64,000 nucleotides of DNA from Bacillota bacterium. Its GTDB lineage: Bacteria; Bacillota; UBA4882; UBA8346. How positions within the stretch are numbered: the first letter of the stretch is position 1; each line of letters starts with the position of its first letter. The notes beneath the pieces were generated by a model that was not told where the DNA came from, did not search any database, and saw only the letters and a list, made by a program, of their open reading frames with translations. The stretch is taken from NCBI GenBank assembly GCA_023401925.1, contig JAEXDA010000044.1, positions 1 to 64,000 on the forward strand, given 5' to 3'. A program made the position numbers and the translations under genes. This document shows, piece by piece, positions 7,797 to 16,940 of this stretch.

Positions 7797-9335
7797 CTAC
7801 CGGCTTCTCCAGTTTTCCATCATCCGGTAAATCCCTTTAAGATCCAAATTTTGGCGCAAATGATCCGCCAGTAAATCATATTGACTTTCTTTGAAGGCTT
7901 GATAATCCCCGGAACCGCCCTGAATTGGCTCAAAACCTTTCCGCCTCCGGATATTGTTGATGAGCCCCAGGGTAAATTGAAGATTGTCAAAAAGGCCGTG
8001 CAGGTAAGTACCGAAAACATTCCCCTGAATGTTACAAACTCCGCCGTCAAAAACCCGCTCCCCACCCTCGCCCGGATGACCGCTAAAGCGGATAAAAGGG
8101 ACTGTGCCGTCCTGAGGGGCGGTGACTCCCATATGGATTTGATAACCGGCCAGGCGGGTCCCTTTCAATCCTTCTAAAAGCCCGGCATCTTCACAAACCT
8201 CTCCCCTGCTCTGGATGGTGGTTTTTTCCCGTTCCATGACAGTGGAAACATTGAGCAATCCCATTCCCGCCGTTTTTTCCCGGCTGCTCTCCACCCGGTA
8301 GGGATCGGCGATGGTTTTACCCAACATTTGATAGCCGCCGCAGATCCCGAAAATTTCCACCCCTTGACGGTGCTTACGGATAATGGCGCTTTCCAGGCCG
8401 CTTGTCCGGAGGTATTCCAAATCCCCGATGGTATTTTTGGTCCCCGGCAGGATGATCAGGTCCGCTTTTTCAAGTTGCGACGCCGTTTCGGCATAACGGA
8501 TATTCACATCGGCAATATTCTCAAAAACGTTAAAATCGGTAAAATTGGAGATCCGGGGTAGTTTAATCACTGCGATCTCCACTCTCGCCGCAACATTTCC
8601 CCGCCTGCCAAAACGCTCGGTCAGACTATCTTCATCCTCGATATTTAACGGCAGGTAAGGTACAACACCGAGAGTCGGGACTTGAATCCGTTCCTCCAGC
8701 ATCCGAAGGCCGGGTTCTAAGATAGCGGCATCGCCACGGAATTTGTTGATAATGGTTCCTTGGACCCGCCGCCTTTCGCTTTCGGTAAGCCAAAGCATGG
8801 TGCCGGCCAGGGAAGCAAAAACACCGCCCCTGTCAATATCGCCCACCAGCAACACCGGGGCATCGGCCAACTCTGCCATGCCCATGTTGACAATGTCCTT
8901 ATCCCGCAGGTTGATTTCAGCCGGACTGCCGGCGCCTTCGATAACGACGATCTCGTTCTCCGCGGCCAGGGAGTTGTATACTTCTTGAATCATTCCGGCC
9001 AGTTGGGGTTTGTAATCATGATATTCCACAGCGGACATATTACCGTAAACCTTGCCCCCGATAATAACCTGGGAATTACGGTCGGTGGTCGGTTTCAACA
9101 ATACCGGATTCATCCGGACATCCGGAAACAATCCGGCCGCCTCTGCTTGAACCACCTGGGCCCGGCCCATCTCCAGACCATCGCTGGTAATAAAGGAGTT
9201 CAAGGCCATGTTTTGAGATTTGAAGGGCGCCACCCGGTAGCCGTCCTGTTTAAAAATGCGGCACAAACCGGCGACAATCCAACTTTTGCCGACCGAGGAG
9301 GCCACACCCTGAATCATCAAGGGTTTCGCTTTCAT
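7797..9335 (-). CDS. cbiP: Cobyric acid synthase (CbiP/CobQ)
   Basis: A 512-residue glutamine-dependent amidotransferase that amidates the b, d, e and g carboxylates of adenosylcobyrinic acid a,c-diamide. The N-terminal dethiobiotin-synthetase-like domain starts 'MIQGVASSVGKSWIVAGLCR' (P-loop). The C-terminal class I glutaminase domain has the nucleophile motif 'GICGGYQMLG' and the catalytic His in 'GTYLHGLFDN'. ATG 9335 overlaps the cbiA stop by ATGA, with AGGAACGG upstream; upstream in-frame codons are read-through of cbiA sequence. It follows cbiA and precedes cobO. Confidence 0.95.
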   Translation of the reverse strand: MKAKPLMIQGVASSVGKSWIVAGLCRIFKQDGYRVAPFKSQNMALNSFITSDGLEMGRAQVVQAEAAGLFPDVRMNPVLLKPTTDRNSQVIIGGKVYGNMSAVEYHDYKPQLAGMIQEVYNSLAAENEIVVIEGAGSPAEINLRDKDIVNMGMAELADAPVLLVGDIDRGGVFASLAGTMLWLTESERRRVQGTIINKFRGDAAILEPGLRMLEERIQVPTLGVVPYLPLNIEDEDSLTERFGRRGNVAARVEIAVIKLPRISNFTDFNVFENIADVNIRYAETASQLEKADLIILPGTKNTIGDLEYLRTSGLESAIIRKHRQGVEIFGICGGYQMLGKTIADPYRVESSREKTAGMGLLNVSTVMEREKTTIQSRGEVCEDAGLLEGLKGTRLAGYQIHMGVTAPQDGTVPFIRFSGHPGEGGERVFDGGVCNIQGNVFGTYLHGLFDNLQFTLGLINNIRRRKGFEPIQGGSGDYQAFKESQYDLLADHLRQNLDLKGIYRMMENWRSR

Positions 9336-10741
9336 AGGTGATCCGTTCCTTTCCCCCATTCCCGGCAATGGTGGAGAAAATTCTCCGCCAATTCGGGATT
9401 GGCCCAAAAATGGAGATGAGGATAACCCGCCAATACGTTTTGATAGGTCATCCCTCCGGGCCAATTTTCCGTTGTTCCACTCCCGCGCCGCTTTGAAACT
9501 TGAAAAGCCCCGGGCGCCTCTCCTCCCCGCGGGCCCGCCGCAACCAGCCGGGAATAATGAAATTCGTGAGCGCGGATTTTAGCGCCGACCGGTCCTAAAA
9601 CAGTCGCCCGGGTCATCGTAAGTTCCACATATCCAAAATGCTGCAAGGAATCGGTCATTTCACTATCTACCGGGAAAATTCCGCACATCTCATGAACCTT
9701 TCCTTGCTGATCCGCTAAAGTCCGACAAAGATACATCATACCGCCGCATTCCGCATAAACCGGCAGCCCGGCCTGGACTGCCCTGCGCACGCTTTCCCGC
9801 ATCGGGCGGTTGGCGGAAAGCCCCGCCGCAAAAAGTTCCGGATAACCGCCGCCCAAATAAAGGCCGCTAATACCTTCCGGTAAGCTCGGCGCCGCCAGCG
9901 GGCTGAAAAAGACCAGCTCCGCGCCAAGGCGTTCCAATAAATCCAAGTTGTCATGATAATAAAAAGTGAAGGCGGCATCTTTGGCCACCGCCAGTCTCAC
10001 TGGGCCTGTCCGTCCGGATAAAGGCGGCGCTGGGCCGGAATCAACGGTTTCCACTTCCCGGGCGAGGCTTTTTAGCAATTCCAGGTCGATGGTTTGGGCC
10101 ATTTCTTCTTGCAGGCGCTCCAACTTCCCGTCGAAACCGGATATTTCATTTTGGAAGACCAGCCCCAAATGACGGGAAGGCAGCGCCAGTTCCTCCATGT
10201 TCGGCAGATAGCCGATAACTTTCAAGCCATTTTCTTCTGCGATGATTTGCTTTAAGAGCAAAAAATGGCTCTTGCTTTTCAACTGGTTGAGGATGACCCC
10301 TCGGATGGGCAGATCGGGGATAAATTGCTGATAACCCCGAAGCAACGCGGCGATGCTCAACCCCATTCCGGCAGCGTTCACCACTAAAACCACCGGCGCC
10401 CCCAAGATCCGGGACACTTGGGCGGTGCTGCCCGAAAGGGAATAACCCCCCTGCCCGTCAAAAAGGCCCATAACCCCTTCGATCACTGCTAAATCCGCAT
10501 CGCCGAAGTTCTTAACAAAAAGATGCCGCAAGACATCTTCGGCCAACATCCAGGAATCCAAATTGAAGGAAGGCCGTCCGGTGGCGTATTGATGAAACAG
10601 TGGGTCGATATAATCCGGGCCCACTTTATAAGGCTGTACCTTAAGGCCTTGACGCCGCAATAATGCAAGCAACCCGATGGTAAGCGTCGTTTTACCGCAA
10701 CCGCTGCCGGCTCCGGCGATGATCACCCGCGGCATGGCCAT
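9332..10741 (-). CDS. cbiA: Cobyrinate a,c-diamide synthase (CbiA)
   Basis: A 469-residue glutamine amidotransferase that amidates the a and c side chains of cobyrinic acid. The ATP-binding N-terminus reads 'VIIAGAGSGCGKTTLTIGLL', followed by 'VGPDYIDPLFH'. The C-terminal glutaminase domain has 'GGGYPELFA' and the nucleophile motif 'YAECGGMMYLC', with a late His in the 'HEFHYS' motif, all typical of CbiA/CobB. ATG 10741 is favoured because GAGGTG lies 7 bases before it; GTG 10750 is the longer option. It overlaps cbiP by four bases and follows hemL by 50 bases. Confidence 0.94.
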   Translation of the reverse strand: MAMPRVIIAGAGSGCGKTTLTIGLLALLRRQGLKVQPYKVGPDYIDPLFHQYATGRPSFNLDSWMLAEDVLRHLFVKNFGDADLAVIEGVMGLFDGQGGYSLSGSTAQVSRILGAPVVLVVNAAGMGLSIAALLRGYQQFIPDLPIRGVILNQLKSKSHFLLLKQIIAEENGLKVIGYLPNMEELALPSRHLGLVFQNEISGFDGKLERLQEEMAQTIDLELLKSLAREVETVDSGPAPPLSGRTGPVRLAVAKDAAFTFYYHDNLDLLERLGAELVFFSPLAAPSLPEGISGLYLGGGYPELFAAGLSANRPMRESVRRAVQAGLPVYAECGGMMYLCRTLADQQGKVHEMCGIFPVDSEMTDSLQHFGYVELTMTRATVLGPVGAKIRAHEFHYSRLVAAGPRGGEAPGAFQVSKRRGSGTTENWPGGMTYQNVLAGYPHLHFWANPELAENFLHHCREWGKGTDHL

Positions 10742-10791
10742 TCTCGTCACCTCAATGCCGGTTATTTCCGGCTCAAAAATTCTTCAAACTC

Positions 10792-12099
10792 TCAAAGCCA
10801 TTCTTGCTCCCCGGCCAGATCCCGGAAGCTTTCTTCAATGGCCGCGGCGGTCCGCTCCAAATCCGCCTGGGTATGGGCCATGGACAAAAATAAAGCTTCA
10901 AATTGGGAAGGCGGCAAATAGATACCCCGGTTCAACATCAACTGAAAATAACGGGTAAATCTCCGGGTATCCGAACGGAGCGCAGTCCGGTAATCGAACA
11001 CCAGCCCGTTGGTGAAAAAGGCGCTTATCAGGGAGCCGACCCGGTTTACCGTAAGCGGGACGCCATACTTGGCAGCTGAGCTTACAAACGCATTCTCCAG
11101 AAATTGAGTTTTTCTGTCCAATTCTTCATAAAGTCCGGGACTGGCTTGCAACAACCGCAAGGTGGCAATTCCGGCCGCCATGGCCACCGGATTGCCGGAT
11201 AAAGTACCGGCCTGGTATACCGGTCCCAAAGGGGCTACCATTTCCATGATTTCTCTTTTGCCCCCGTAGGCGCCCACCGGCAGGCCACCACCGATAATCT
11301 TGCCCAGGGTGGTCAAATCCGGAGCAATGCCGAAATAGCCTTGCGCTCCGTGATACGATACCCGAAAACCGCTAATCACCTCGTCAAAAATCAAAAGGGC
11401 CCCGTATTCTTCCGTCAAACGTCGCAGAAGCCTCAAAAATTCGGGCCCCGGAGCCACAACCCCCATATTGCCAGCCACCGGCTCCACAATCACCGCCGCC
11501 AGTTCGGAACCGCTTTGGCGAAATAAATTTTCGATATAGTCGGGGTCATTATAAGGGGCCGACACGGTTCCGGCCACCAATTCCGCAGGTACCCCGGCGC
11601 TGTCCGGCCGGCCCGCGGTGAGCAGGCCGGACCCGGCCTTTACCAACAAACCGTCACTGTGTCCGTGGTAACATCCTTCAAACTTGACGATCTTCGAACG
11701 TCCGGTAAAAGCGCGGGCTAACCTCAGGGCGCTCATGACCGCCTCGGTGCCGGAATTGACCATCCGCACCATTTCCACAGCGGGCAGCGCCTGGCAAATC
11801 ATCTCCGCCAAAAGGATTTCCCGCTCCGTGGGGGCGCCAAAACTGGTCCCGTCCCGGGCGGTTTCCACAATGGCCGCTATTACGTCGGAATGGGCATGGC
11901 CCAAAATTAAGGGGCCCCAGGAACAAACATAGTCCAGATATTCATGTCCGTCGGCATCAATAATCCGGCAGCCTTTCGCTTTTTGAATAAACGGCGGATT
12001 CAGGCCCACATTTCGGTATGCCCTGACCGGGCTGTTGACGCCGCCGGGAATGCAACGTCCGGCCCTTTCAAACAAACCCTTGGAAATTGGATTATCCAT
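10792..12099 (-). CDS. hemL: Glutamate-1-semialdehyde 2,1-aminomutase
   Basis: A 435-residue PLP enzyme that converts glutamate-1-semialdehyde to 5-aminolevulinate, the second step of the C5 tetrapyrrole route. It shows 'PGGVNSPVRAY', 'EGCYHGHSDG', the PLP-binding 'LIFDEVISGFR' and the Schiff-base lysine in 'TTLGKIIGGGLPVGAYGG'. ATG 12099 lies in the last codons of hemB (8-base overlap) with GAGGTGG upstream. Together with hemA, hemB, hemC and hemD in the same unit it makes the precursor supply for the corrin pathway, so its expression falls under the B12 riboswitch. Confidence 0.96.
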   Translation of the reverse strand: MDNPISKGLFERAGRCIPGGVNSPVRAYRNVGLNPPFIQKAKGCRIIDADGHEYLDYVCSWGPLILGHAHSDVIAAIVETARDGTSFGAPTEREILLAEMICQALPAVEMVRMVNSGTEAVMSALRLARAFTGRSKIVKFEGCYHGHSDGLLVKAGSGLLTAGRPDSAGVPAELVAGTVSAPYNDPDYIENLFRQSGSELAAVIVEPVAGNMGVVAPGPEFLRLLRRLTEEYGALLIFDEVISGFRVSYHGAQGYFGIAPDLTTLGKIIGGGLPVGAYGGKREIMEMVAPLGPVYQAGTLSGNPVAMAAGIATLRLLQASPGLYEELDRKTQFLENAFVSSAAKYGVPLTVNRVGSLISAFFTNGLVFDYRTALRSDTRRFTRYFQLMLNRGIYLPPSQFEALFLSMAHTQADLERTAAAIEESFRDLAGEQEWL

Positions 12100-13060
12100 G
12101 GCGCAACCACCTCGCGATTTCCTTGGCAAAATAAGTAATGATAATTTGAGCCCCGGCCCGCCGGATGCCGGTTGTCGCCTCCAACACCGCCGCCCGCTCG
12201 TCGATCCAGCCATTGGCAGCAGCGGCTTTGATCATCGCATATTCGCCGCTCACATGATAAGCGGCCACCGGTACCTGAACCCGCTGACTGATCTCCCGGA
12301 TCACATCCAAATAGGCCAAAGCCGGTTTGACCATCACCATATCCGCTCCTTCTTCCAAATCCAATTCCACTTCTTTGACGGCTTCCTTGAGGTTGGCACA
12401 GTCCATTTGATAGGCTTTCCGATCCCCGAAAGCCGGCTTGGAACCTGCCGCGTCGCGGAATGGTCCGTAAAAGGCGGAAGCGTACTTGGCGCTGTACGCG
12501 AGTATCGCCGTATCGGAAAATCCTTGTTCATCAAGGGCTTTCCGGATAGCCCCCACCCTCCCGTCCATCATGTCCGACGGCGCGATAATGTCCGCTCCCG
12601 CCTCGGCGTAACTGACCGCAGTCCGTGAAAGCAACGGTAAGGTTTCGTCATTTAAGATCCTGCCGTCCTGAATGACGCCGCAATGACCATGGGAAGTGTA
12701 TTCGCACAAACAGACATCGGCTACAAACAAGATTTCCGGGAAATGCTTTTTTCCCAAACGCAACGCCTGCTGAACGATACCCTGGGGATCATAAGCCCCG
12801 GAACCCGTCTCATCTTTATGCAGCGGCACGCCGAAAAGCAACACCGCCGGTATCTCAAGGGCGGCAATCTGTTCCAATTCCTTCAGGTAATCATCCAGAG
12901 AAAGATTAAAGATCCCGGGCATCGAGGGAATTTCCTTTTTCCCCTTGATCCCTTCATTTATAAACAACGGGTAGACCAAATGGCCGGTTTGCAATGATGT
13001 TTCCCGGACCAGGCTCCGCATCGCCGGACTGGTTCGCAACCGGCGCGGCCGTTTCAGCAT
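12092..13060 (-). CDS. hemB: Porphobilinogen synthase (5-aminolevulinate dehydratase)
   Basis: A 322-residue enzyme that condenses two 5-aminolevulinates to porphobilinogen. It has the zinc-type cysteine cluster 'DVCLCEYTSHGHCG' and the active-site lysine segments 'AYSAKYASAFYGPFRDAAG' and 'MVMVKPALAYLDV'. The full length matches the family. ATG 13060 follows GGAAGGAAGG and overlaps the end of cobA-hemD by 7 bases. The cysteine cluster means a Zn2+ enzyme rather than the Mg2+/aspartate type. Confidence 0.96.
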   Translation of the reverse strand: MLKRPRRLRTSPAMRSLVRETSLQTGHLVYPLFINEGIKGKKEIPSMPGIFNLSLDDYLKELEQIAALEIPAVLLFGVPLHKDETGSGAYDPQGIVQQALRLGKKHFPEILFVADVCLCEYTSHGHCGVIQDGRILNDETLPLLSRTAVSYAEAGADIIAPSDMMDGRVGAIRKALDEQGFSDTAILAYSAKYASAFYGPFRDAAGSKPAFGDRKAYQMDCANLKEAVKEVELDLEEGADMVMVKPALAYLDVIREISQRVQVPVAAYHVSGEYAMIKAAAANGWIDERAAVLEATTGIRRAGAQIIITYFAKEIARWLRHG

Positions 13061-14601
13061 GATGTCGTCCTTCCTTCCATTGTTAAAATAGCGGCCATCA
13101 TTCCCTCAATGGTATGAACACCGGCCACCGCGTCCACCCGTAGCCCCAATTCGGCCGCTGTTTGCGCGGTAACCGGACCAATACACACCACTTTACTATG
13201 ACCAAGCCATTGCGGCATGTTACCGCCGAATAAATCCATAAAACAGCGCACTGTCGAAGAACTTGTAAACGTAATGATATCCATCGGGCCATACTTTAAA
13301 TATTCCGCCAATTCTGCCCCGGCTCTTTCATTGGGAAGGGTCCGGTAAGCGGTGACGGTTTCATAACCTATCCGGGCACCGGCCAATCTCTGCGGCAATT
13401 CTTCCGAAGCGTTTTTGGCCCGGACCAGCAGCACCTTGTCGCTGAAAGTCAATATAGGCGTTAAAACGTCCGATAAGGCCTCCGAAGTATACTCGGACGG
13501 AACCAAATCCGCTTGAATACCATGAGACCATAGAGCTTCCGCCGTGGCCGCACCGATGACGCCAAATTTCAGGCCCGCCAGGGAGCGTACATCTTTCCGC
13601 TCCGCCTGGAACATTTTCCAAAAGAATTCCACCCCATGAACGCTGGTAAAAATGATCCAAGTAAATTCCCCCAACCGGGATAAGGCGCTCCGTAATTCCT
13701 CACGGTCCGGCGAATCAGCCTCCGCTATCCGAATCAACGGGCATTCCAAGGCTTCTCCGCCTAAAGCTTCAATGGACCGGGCCAACACTCCGGCCTGTTT
13801 CCGGGTCCGGGTCACCAAAATCCGCTTACCGGCCAAGGGACCCCTGGGGAACCAGTTCAGTTGATCCCGTAAGGCTACCACTTGTCCCACCACAATCACC
13901 GCCGGGGAACCAATCCCTGCTTTCGCCGCGCACAGCGCCAAATCTTTCAGACCAGCGGTAACCACTTTTTGGGCAAATGTAGTTCCCTGTTGAATCACAG
14001 CCGCTGGAGTTTCCGGATCCTTGCCATAGGCGATGAGGTTGGAGGCGATTGCTTCCAAACGGCCGACTCCCATCATAAAAACCAAAGTCCCGTCCAAGGC
14101 GGCCAAAGCCTGATAATTCACCCGGCTCTCCATTCTTTCAGGATTTTCATGCCCGGTGATGACATGAAAAGCGGAACAGTATTCCCGGTGGGTCACCGGA
14201 ATCCCCGCATAGGCCGGAGCCGCGATCGCCGCTGAGACGCCCGGCACAATCTCAAAAGGAATGCCCACTCCCGCCAATGCCGCCGCTTCTTCGCCGCCCC
14301 GGCCGAACACGAAAGGATCGCCGCCTTTCACCCGGGCTACCTTTTTACCCTCTAAAGCCTTTTCGATTAATATCTGATTAATTTGCCACTGCTCCGCCTG
14401 GTGGCAGCCGGGTCCTTTGCCGACAAAAATCAGTTCCGCCTCCGGAGCGGCGTATTGTAAAATACCTTCGCCCAGCAAACGGTCATAAACAATCACCCCG
14501 GCCTCCTCCATACACTCCACCGCTTTCACGGTGAGCAGCTTTTTATCGCCCGGCCCGGCGCCAATAATCCATACCAACCCTTTTTCCATTTGCTCTTTCA
14601 T
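13054..14601 (-). CDS. cobA-hemD: Fused uroporphyrinogen-III methyltransferase / uroporphyrinogen-III synthase (CobA-HemD)
   Basis: A 515-residue bifunctional protein. Residues of about 8-250 are a SUMT domain, which methylates uroporphyrinogen III at C2 and C7 to precorrin-2: 'WIIGAGPGDKKLLTVKAVE', 'VKGGDPFVFGRGGEE', 'VPGVSAAIAAPAYAGIPVTHR'. Residues of about 258-515 are HemD, which cyclises hydroxymethylbilane: it starts 'GKRILVTRTRKQAGVLA' and has 'IIFTSVHGVEFF' and 'IITFTSSSTVRCF'. The fusion is common in Bacillota and channels uroporphyrinogen III into the sirohaem/B12 branch. ATG 14601 overlaps hemC by ATGA with GGAGGCGGGCG upstream. Confidence 0.95.
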   Translation of the reverse strand: MKEQMEKGLVWIIGAGPGDKKLLTVKAVECMEEAGVIVYDRLLGEGILQYAAPEAELIFVGKGPGCHQAEQWQINQILIEKALEGKKVARVKGGDPFVFGRGGEEAAALAGVGIPFEIVPGVSAAIAAPAYAGIPVTHREYCSAFHVITGHENPERMESRVNYQALAALDGTLVFMMGVGRLEAIASNLIAYGKDPETPAAVIQQGTTFAQKVVTAGLKDLALCAAKAGIGSPAVIVVGQVVALRDQLNWFPRGPLAGKRILVTRTRKQAGVLARSIEALGGEALECPLIRIAEADSPDREELRSALSRLGEFTWIIFTSVHGVEFFWKMFQAERKDVRSLAGLKFGVIGAATAEALWSHGIQADLVPSEYTSEALSDVLTPILTFSDKVLLVRAKNASEELPQRLAGARIGYETVTAYRTLPNERAGAELAEYLKYGPMDIITFTSSSTVRCFMDLFGGNMPQWLGHSKVVCIGPVTAQTAAELGLRVDAVAGVHTIEGMMAAILTMEGRTTSC

Positions 14602-15497
14602 CGCCCGCCTCCGCTTTGGGCCGCAATCCGTTCGGCCAGTTCCTCTCCCAGTTCAACCCCGTCGGTGGCTGCCCCGCTGAGGGTTTCCTTATAAATCGCC
14701 GCACTATCCTTTTCCGCCAACATTCCCCGGATTTTCATTTGCTCTCCGTTGATTTCGGCATAGGCAGCGATGGGAATGCTGCATCCCCCATCCAGGCGGA
14801 TCAAGAACGCCCGTTCCGCCGCCCCGCAAAGGGCCGCTTGTTGATCATGAACGGCTTCTTGAAGGAAATCGTAGGATTCTTCCGTCCGAACTTCCAAAGC
14901 CAAAATCCCCTGGCAGACGGCAGGGATCATTTCTGTCACCGTAAAATATTGACTAACCTTCTCCGCCAGCCCCAACCGTTTCAGTCCGGCGGCCGCCAGG
15001 ATGATGGCATCATATTGCCGGCGCTCCAACTTTTCCAGCCGGGTCAAAACATTGCCCCGCAGCATCTCCGTTTTGAGATCCGGTCTTAAAGCCAGAAGTT
15101 GTTTAGTCCGGCGTAAACTGCTGGTGCCGATGACGGCCCCGGATTTTAACTCCGGGAGGGTTTTTCCGTCAACACTCACCAAAGCGTCCCGGGGATCCTC
15201 CCGTTTGGATATAGCGGCAATTTTCAAGCCGGGAGCGATTTGAACCGGCAAATCTTTCATACTATGCACCGCCAGATCGATCGCCCCTGTCAAAAGTGCC
15301 GTCTCAATCTCCTGGATAAATAGCCCCTTACCGCCGATTTGGTCTAGAGGCTTGTCCTGAATCTTATCCCCGCTGGTCTTAATGGTAAGGATATCAAAAT
15401 CCCAGTCCGGAACAACCCGCCGGATTTGATCGATGATCAATTGAGTTTGAATCACGGCCAAACGGCTCCCGCGGGTGCCGATTTTAATTTTTTTCAT
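14598..15497 (-). CDS. hemC: Hydroxymethylbilane synthase (porphobilinogen deaminase)
   Basis: A 299-residue enzyme polymerising four porphobilinogens. It starts 'KIGTRGSRLAVIQTQLI' and has 'HSMKDLPVQ', 'GTSSLRRTKQLLALRPDL' and 'RGNVLTRLEKL' and the dipyrromethane-cofactor cysteine in 'LDGGCSIPIAAYAE'. The length is close to the family norm. It overlaps the sirC-like gene upstream by 14 bases and cobA-hemD downstream by four, so expression is coupled. No odd features are seen. Confidence 0.96.
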   Translation of the reverse strand: MKKIKIGTRGSRLAVIQTQLIIDQIRRVVPDWDFDILTIKTSGDKIQDKPLDQIGGKGLFIQEIETALLTGAIDLAVHSMKDLPVQIAPGLKIAAISKREDPRDALVSVDGKTLPELKSGAVIGTSSLRRTKQLLALRPDLKTEMLRGNVLTRLEKLERRQYDAIILAAAGLKRLGLAEKVSQYFTVTEMIPAVCQGILALEVRTEESYDFLQEAVHDQQAALCGAAERAFLIRLDGGCSIPIAAYAEINGEQMKIRGMLAEKDSAAIYKETLSGAATDGVELGEELAERIAAQSGGGR

Positions 15498-16116
15498 CCT
15501 GTTTCACCCCGGCAATCCGCGGAATAAACTCTTCGGGATCGGCCTCCGGATGGTCGATTATCTCGGCTCCGATCTCCCGCAAGATCCTTTCCCTTTCCCG
15601 GGGATCACTTACTTCTTTTTGAATTCTTCGTCGCCAAACAGCCCACTTCTCCAAACCACCCGCTTGAGCCAAAACCGGCAAAGCGGCGATTTTTTGTTTG
15701 AGCAACCGGGTTAGAGCCGGATATTTCCCGGAACTGGTTAAACCGATCACGAGGTCTCCCTTTTTCACCACTGCCGGAAAGATGAAAGAACATTTTTCGG
15801 GATGGGTCGCCGAATCCACCCAGACCTTCCATTCCCCCGCATCACGGCAAATCAGGTCATTGATCTCCGGCGTCGAAGTAGCGGCGATCGCCAGAAAAAA
15901 ACCGCTTACATCTCCGCATTGATAAGGCCTTTTTTCATAAGTCAAGCGGCCGGTTTCCGCCAAACTCCGGATCGCATCGGAAATTCGGCTGCCGATCACC
16001 TTCACCTCCGCCTCGAATTGCAGCAAAGTCTGTATTTTACGGAGGGCCACCTTTCCCCCTCCGACAACCAGACATTTCCGGCCTTTCAAATCGATATAAA
16101 ACGGAAAGTATGCCAT
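15484..16116 (-). CDS. Precorrin-2 dehydrogenase (SirC/Met8p/CysG-N family)
   Basis: A 210-residue NAD-dependent dehydrogenase that oxidises precorrin-2 to sirohydrochlorin, the substrate of CbiK. The Rossmann motif 'CLVVGGGKVALRKIQTLL' is at the N-terminus, followed by 'FLAIAATSTPEIN' and 'SFIFPAVVKKGDLVIGLTSSG', the family signature. Some relatives also chelate iron; that cannot be decided here, and a separate cobalt chelatase (CbiK) is present. ATG 16116 follows a GGGGGG ribosome site; ATG 16137 (TAATG with the cbiJ stop) is an alternative adding 7 residues. Confidence 0.9.
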   Translation of the reverse strand: MAYFPFYIDLKGRKCLVVGGGKVALRKIQTLLQFEAEVKVIGSRISDAIRSLAETGRLTYEKRPYQCGDVSGFFLAIAATSTPEINDLICRDAGEWKVWVDSATHPEKCSFIFPAVVKKGDLVIGLTSSGKYPALTRLLKQKIAALPVLAQAGGLEKWAVWRRRIQKEVSDPRERERILREIGAEIIDHPEADPEEFIPRIAGVKQDEKN

Positions 16117-16136
16117 CAGGACCCCCCTATCTTCCA

Positions 16137-16940
16137 TTACATTTTCACGCATATTTCCCTGACCGTCCGAACCACGCTGTCCACCGACCGGAGGACCCAT
16201 CCATAATCTACGGGGGGTCGGCGCACCATGATCACAGGAATTTTTAATTTTCTGGCCGCCGCCAGCTTTTCCCGATTGCCGCCCGCAACACCGCTTTCTT
16301 TGGTCACCAGCAATCCGGCATGGCAATGGCGCAGCAGCGCCAAGTTCATTTCCGTGGAAAAAGGACCCTGCATTGCGATGATCCGGGAGGCGGGAAACCC
16401 CAAACTCTCACATTTTTCAATCACTTTTTTTACCGGTAAAATCCGGATAAACAGTCGTTCCCTGTATGCTTCCACCCGCCGGACAAAACTTTCCAAATGA
16501 TTGCTGCCGATGGTCAGCAAGATGTTTCCCGGGATCTTCCCGGTTTGAGCTGCGGCTTCCTCAAAGTCGGCGGTCCAGATCATATCGTTCCCCTCGGCAG
16601 CGGTGTCTTCCCGTTCAAATCGCAAATAGCGGATTTGGGCATCACGGCAGGCCGCCATAGCATTATCAGAAGCCTCCTTGGCGAAAGGATGCGAGGCGTC
16701 GATGACCAGCAACGGTTGTATCGAACGGAAGAGCTTCACCATCCCCGGGTAATCCAAAGCTCCTTGATGGATTACCAACCCCGGATAATGACGTAAATAT
16801 TCAGCGCCCAAGTCGGTCGTGACCGTAGCGTGAAGTGTGAAGGATTCCAAGCTCAATTTTTCAATAATCAGCCTGGCGTCGACAGTGCCTGCAATGATAA
16901 GGATGGATTTCGTTTTTGTCAATTCACTCCTAGCGTTCAT
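16137..16940 (-). CDS. cbiJ: Precorrin-6A/cobalt-precorrin-6A reductase CbiJ
   Basis: A 267-residue NADPH-dependent reductase of the CobK/CbiJ family. It has 'ILIIAGTVDARLI' at the N-terminus, 'VIDASHPFAKEASDNAMAA' (the strongly conserved DASHPFA motif), 'RYLRFERE', and a C-terminal 'VTKESGVAGG' block. It reduces the macrocycle after C1 methylation by CbiD. ATG 16940 overlaps cbiH by 11 bases; TTG 16922, right after an AGGAGTG, is a possible shorter start. Its neighbours on both sides belong to the same pathway. Confidence 0.93.
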   Translation of the reverse strand: MNARSELTKTKSILIIAGTVDARLIIEKLSLESFTLHATVTTDLGAEYLRHYPGLVIHQGALDYPGMVKLFRSIQPLLVIDASHPFAKEASDNAMAACRDAQIRYLRFEREDTAAEGNDMIWTADFEEAAAQTGKIPGNILLTIGSNHLESFVRRVEAYRERLFIRILPVKKVIEKCESLGFPASRIIAMQGPFSTEMNLALLRHCHAGLLVTKESGVAGGNREKLAAARKLKIPVIMVRRPPVDYGWVLRSVDSVVRTVREICVKM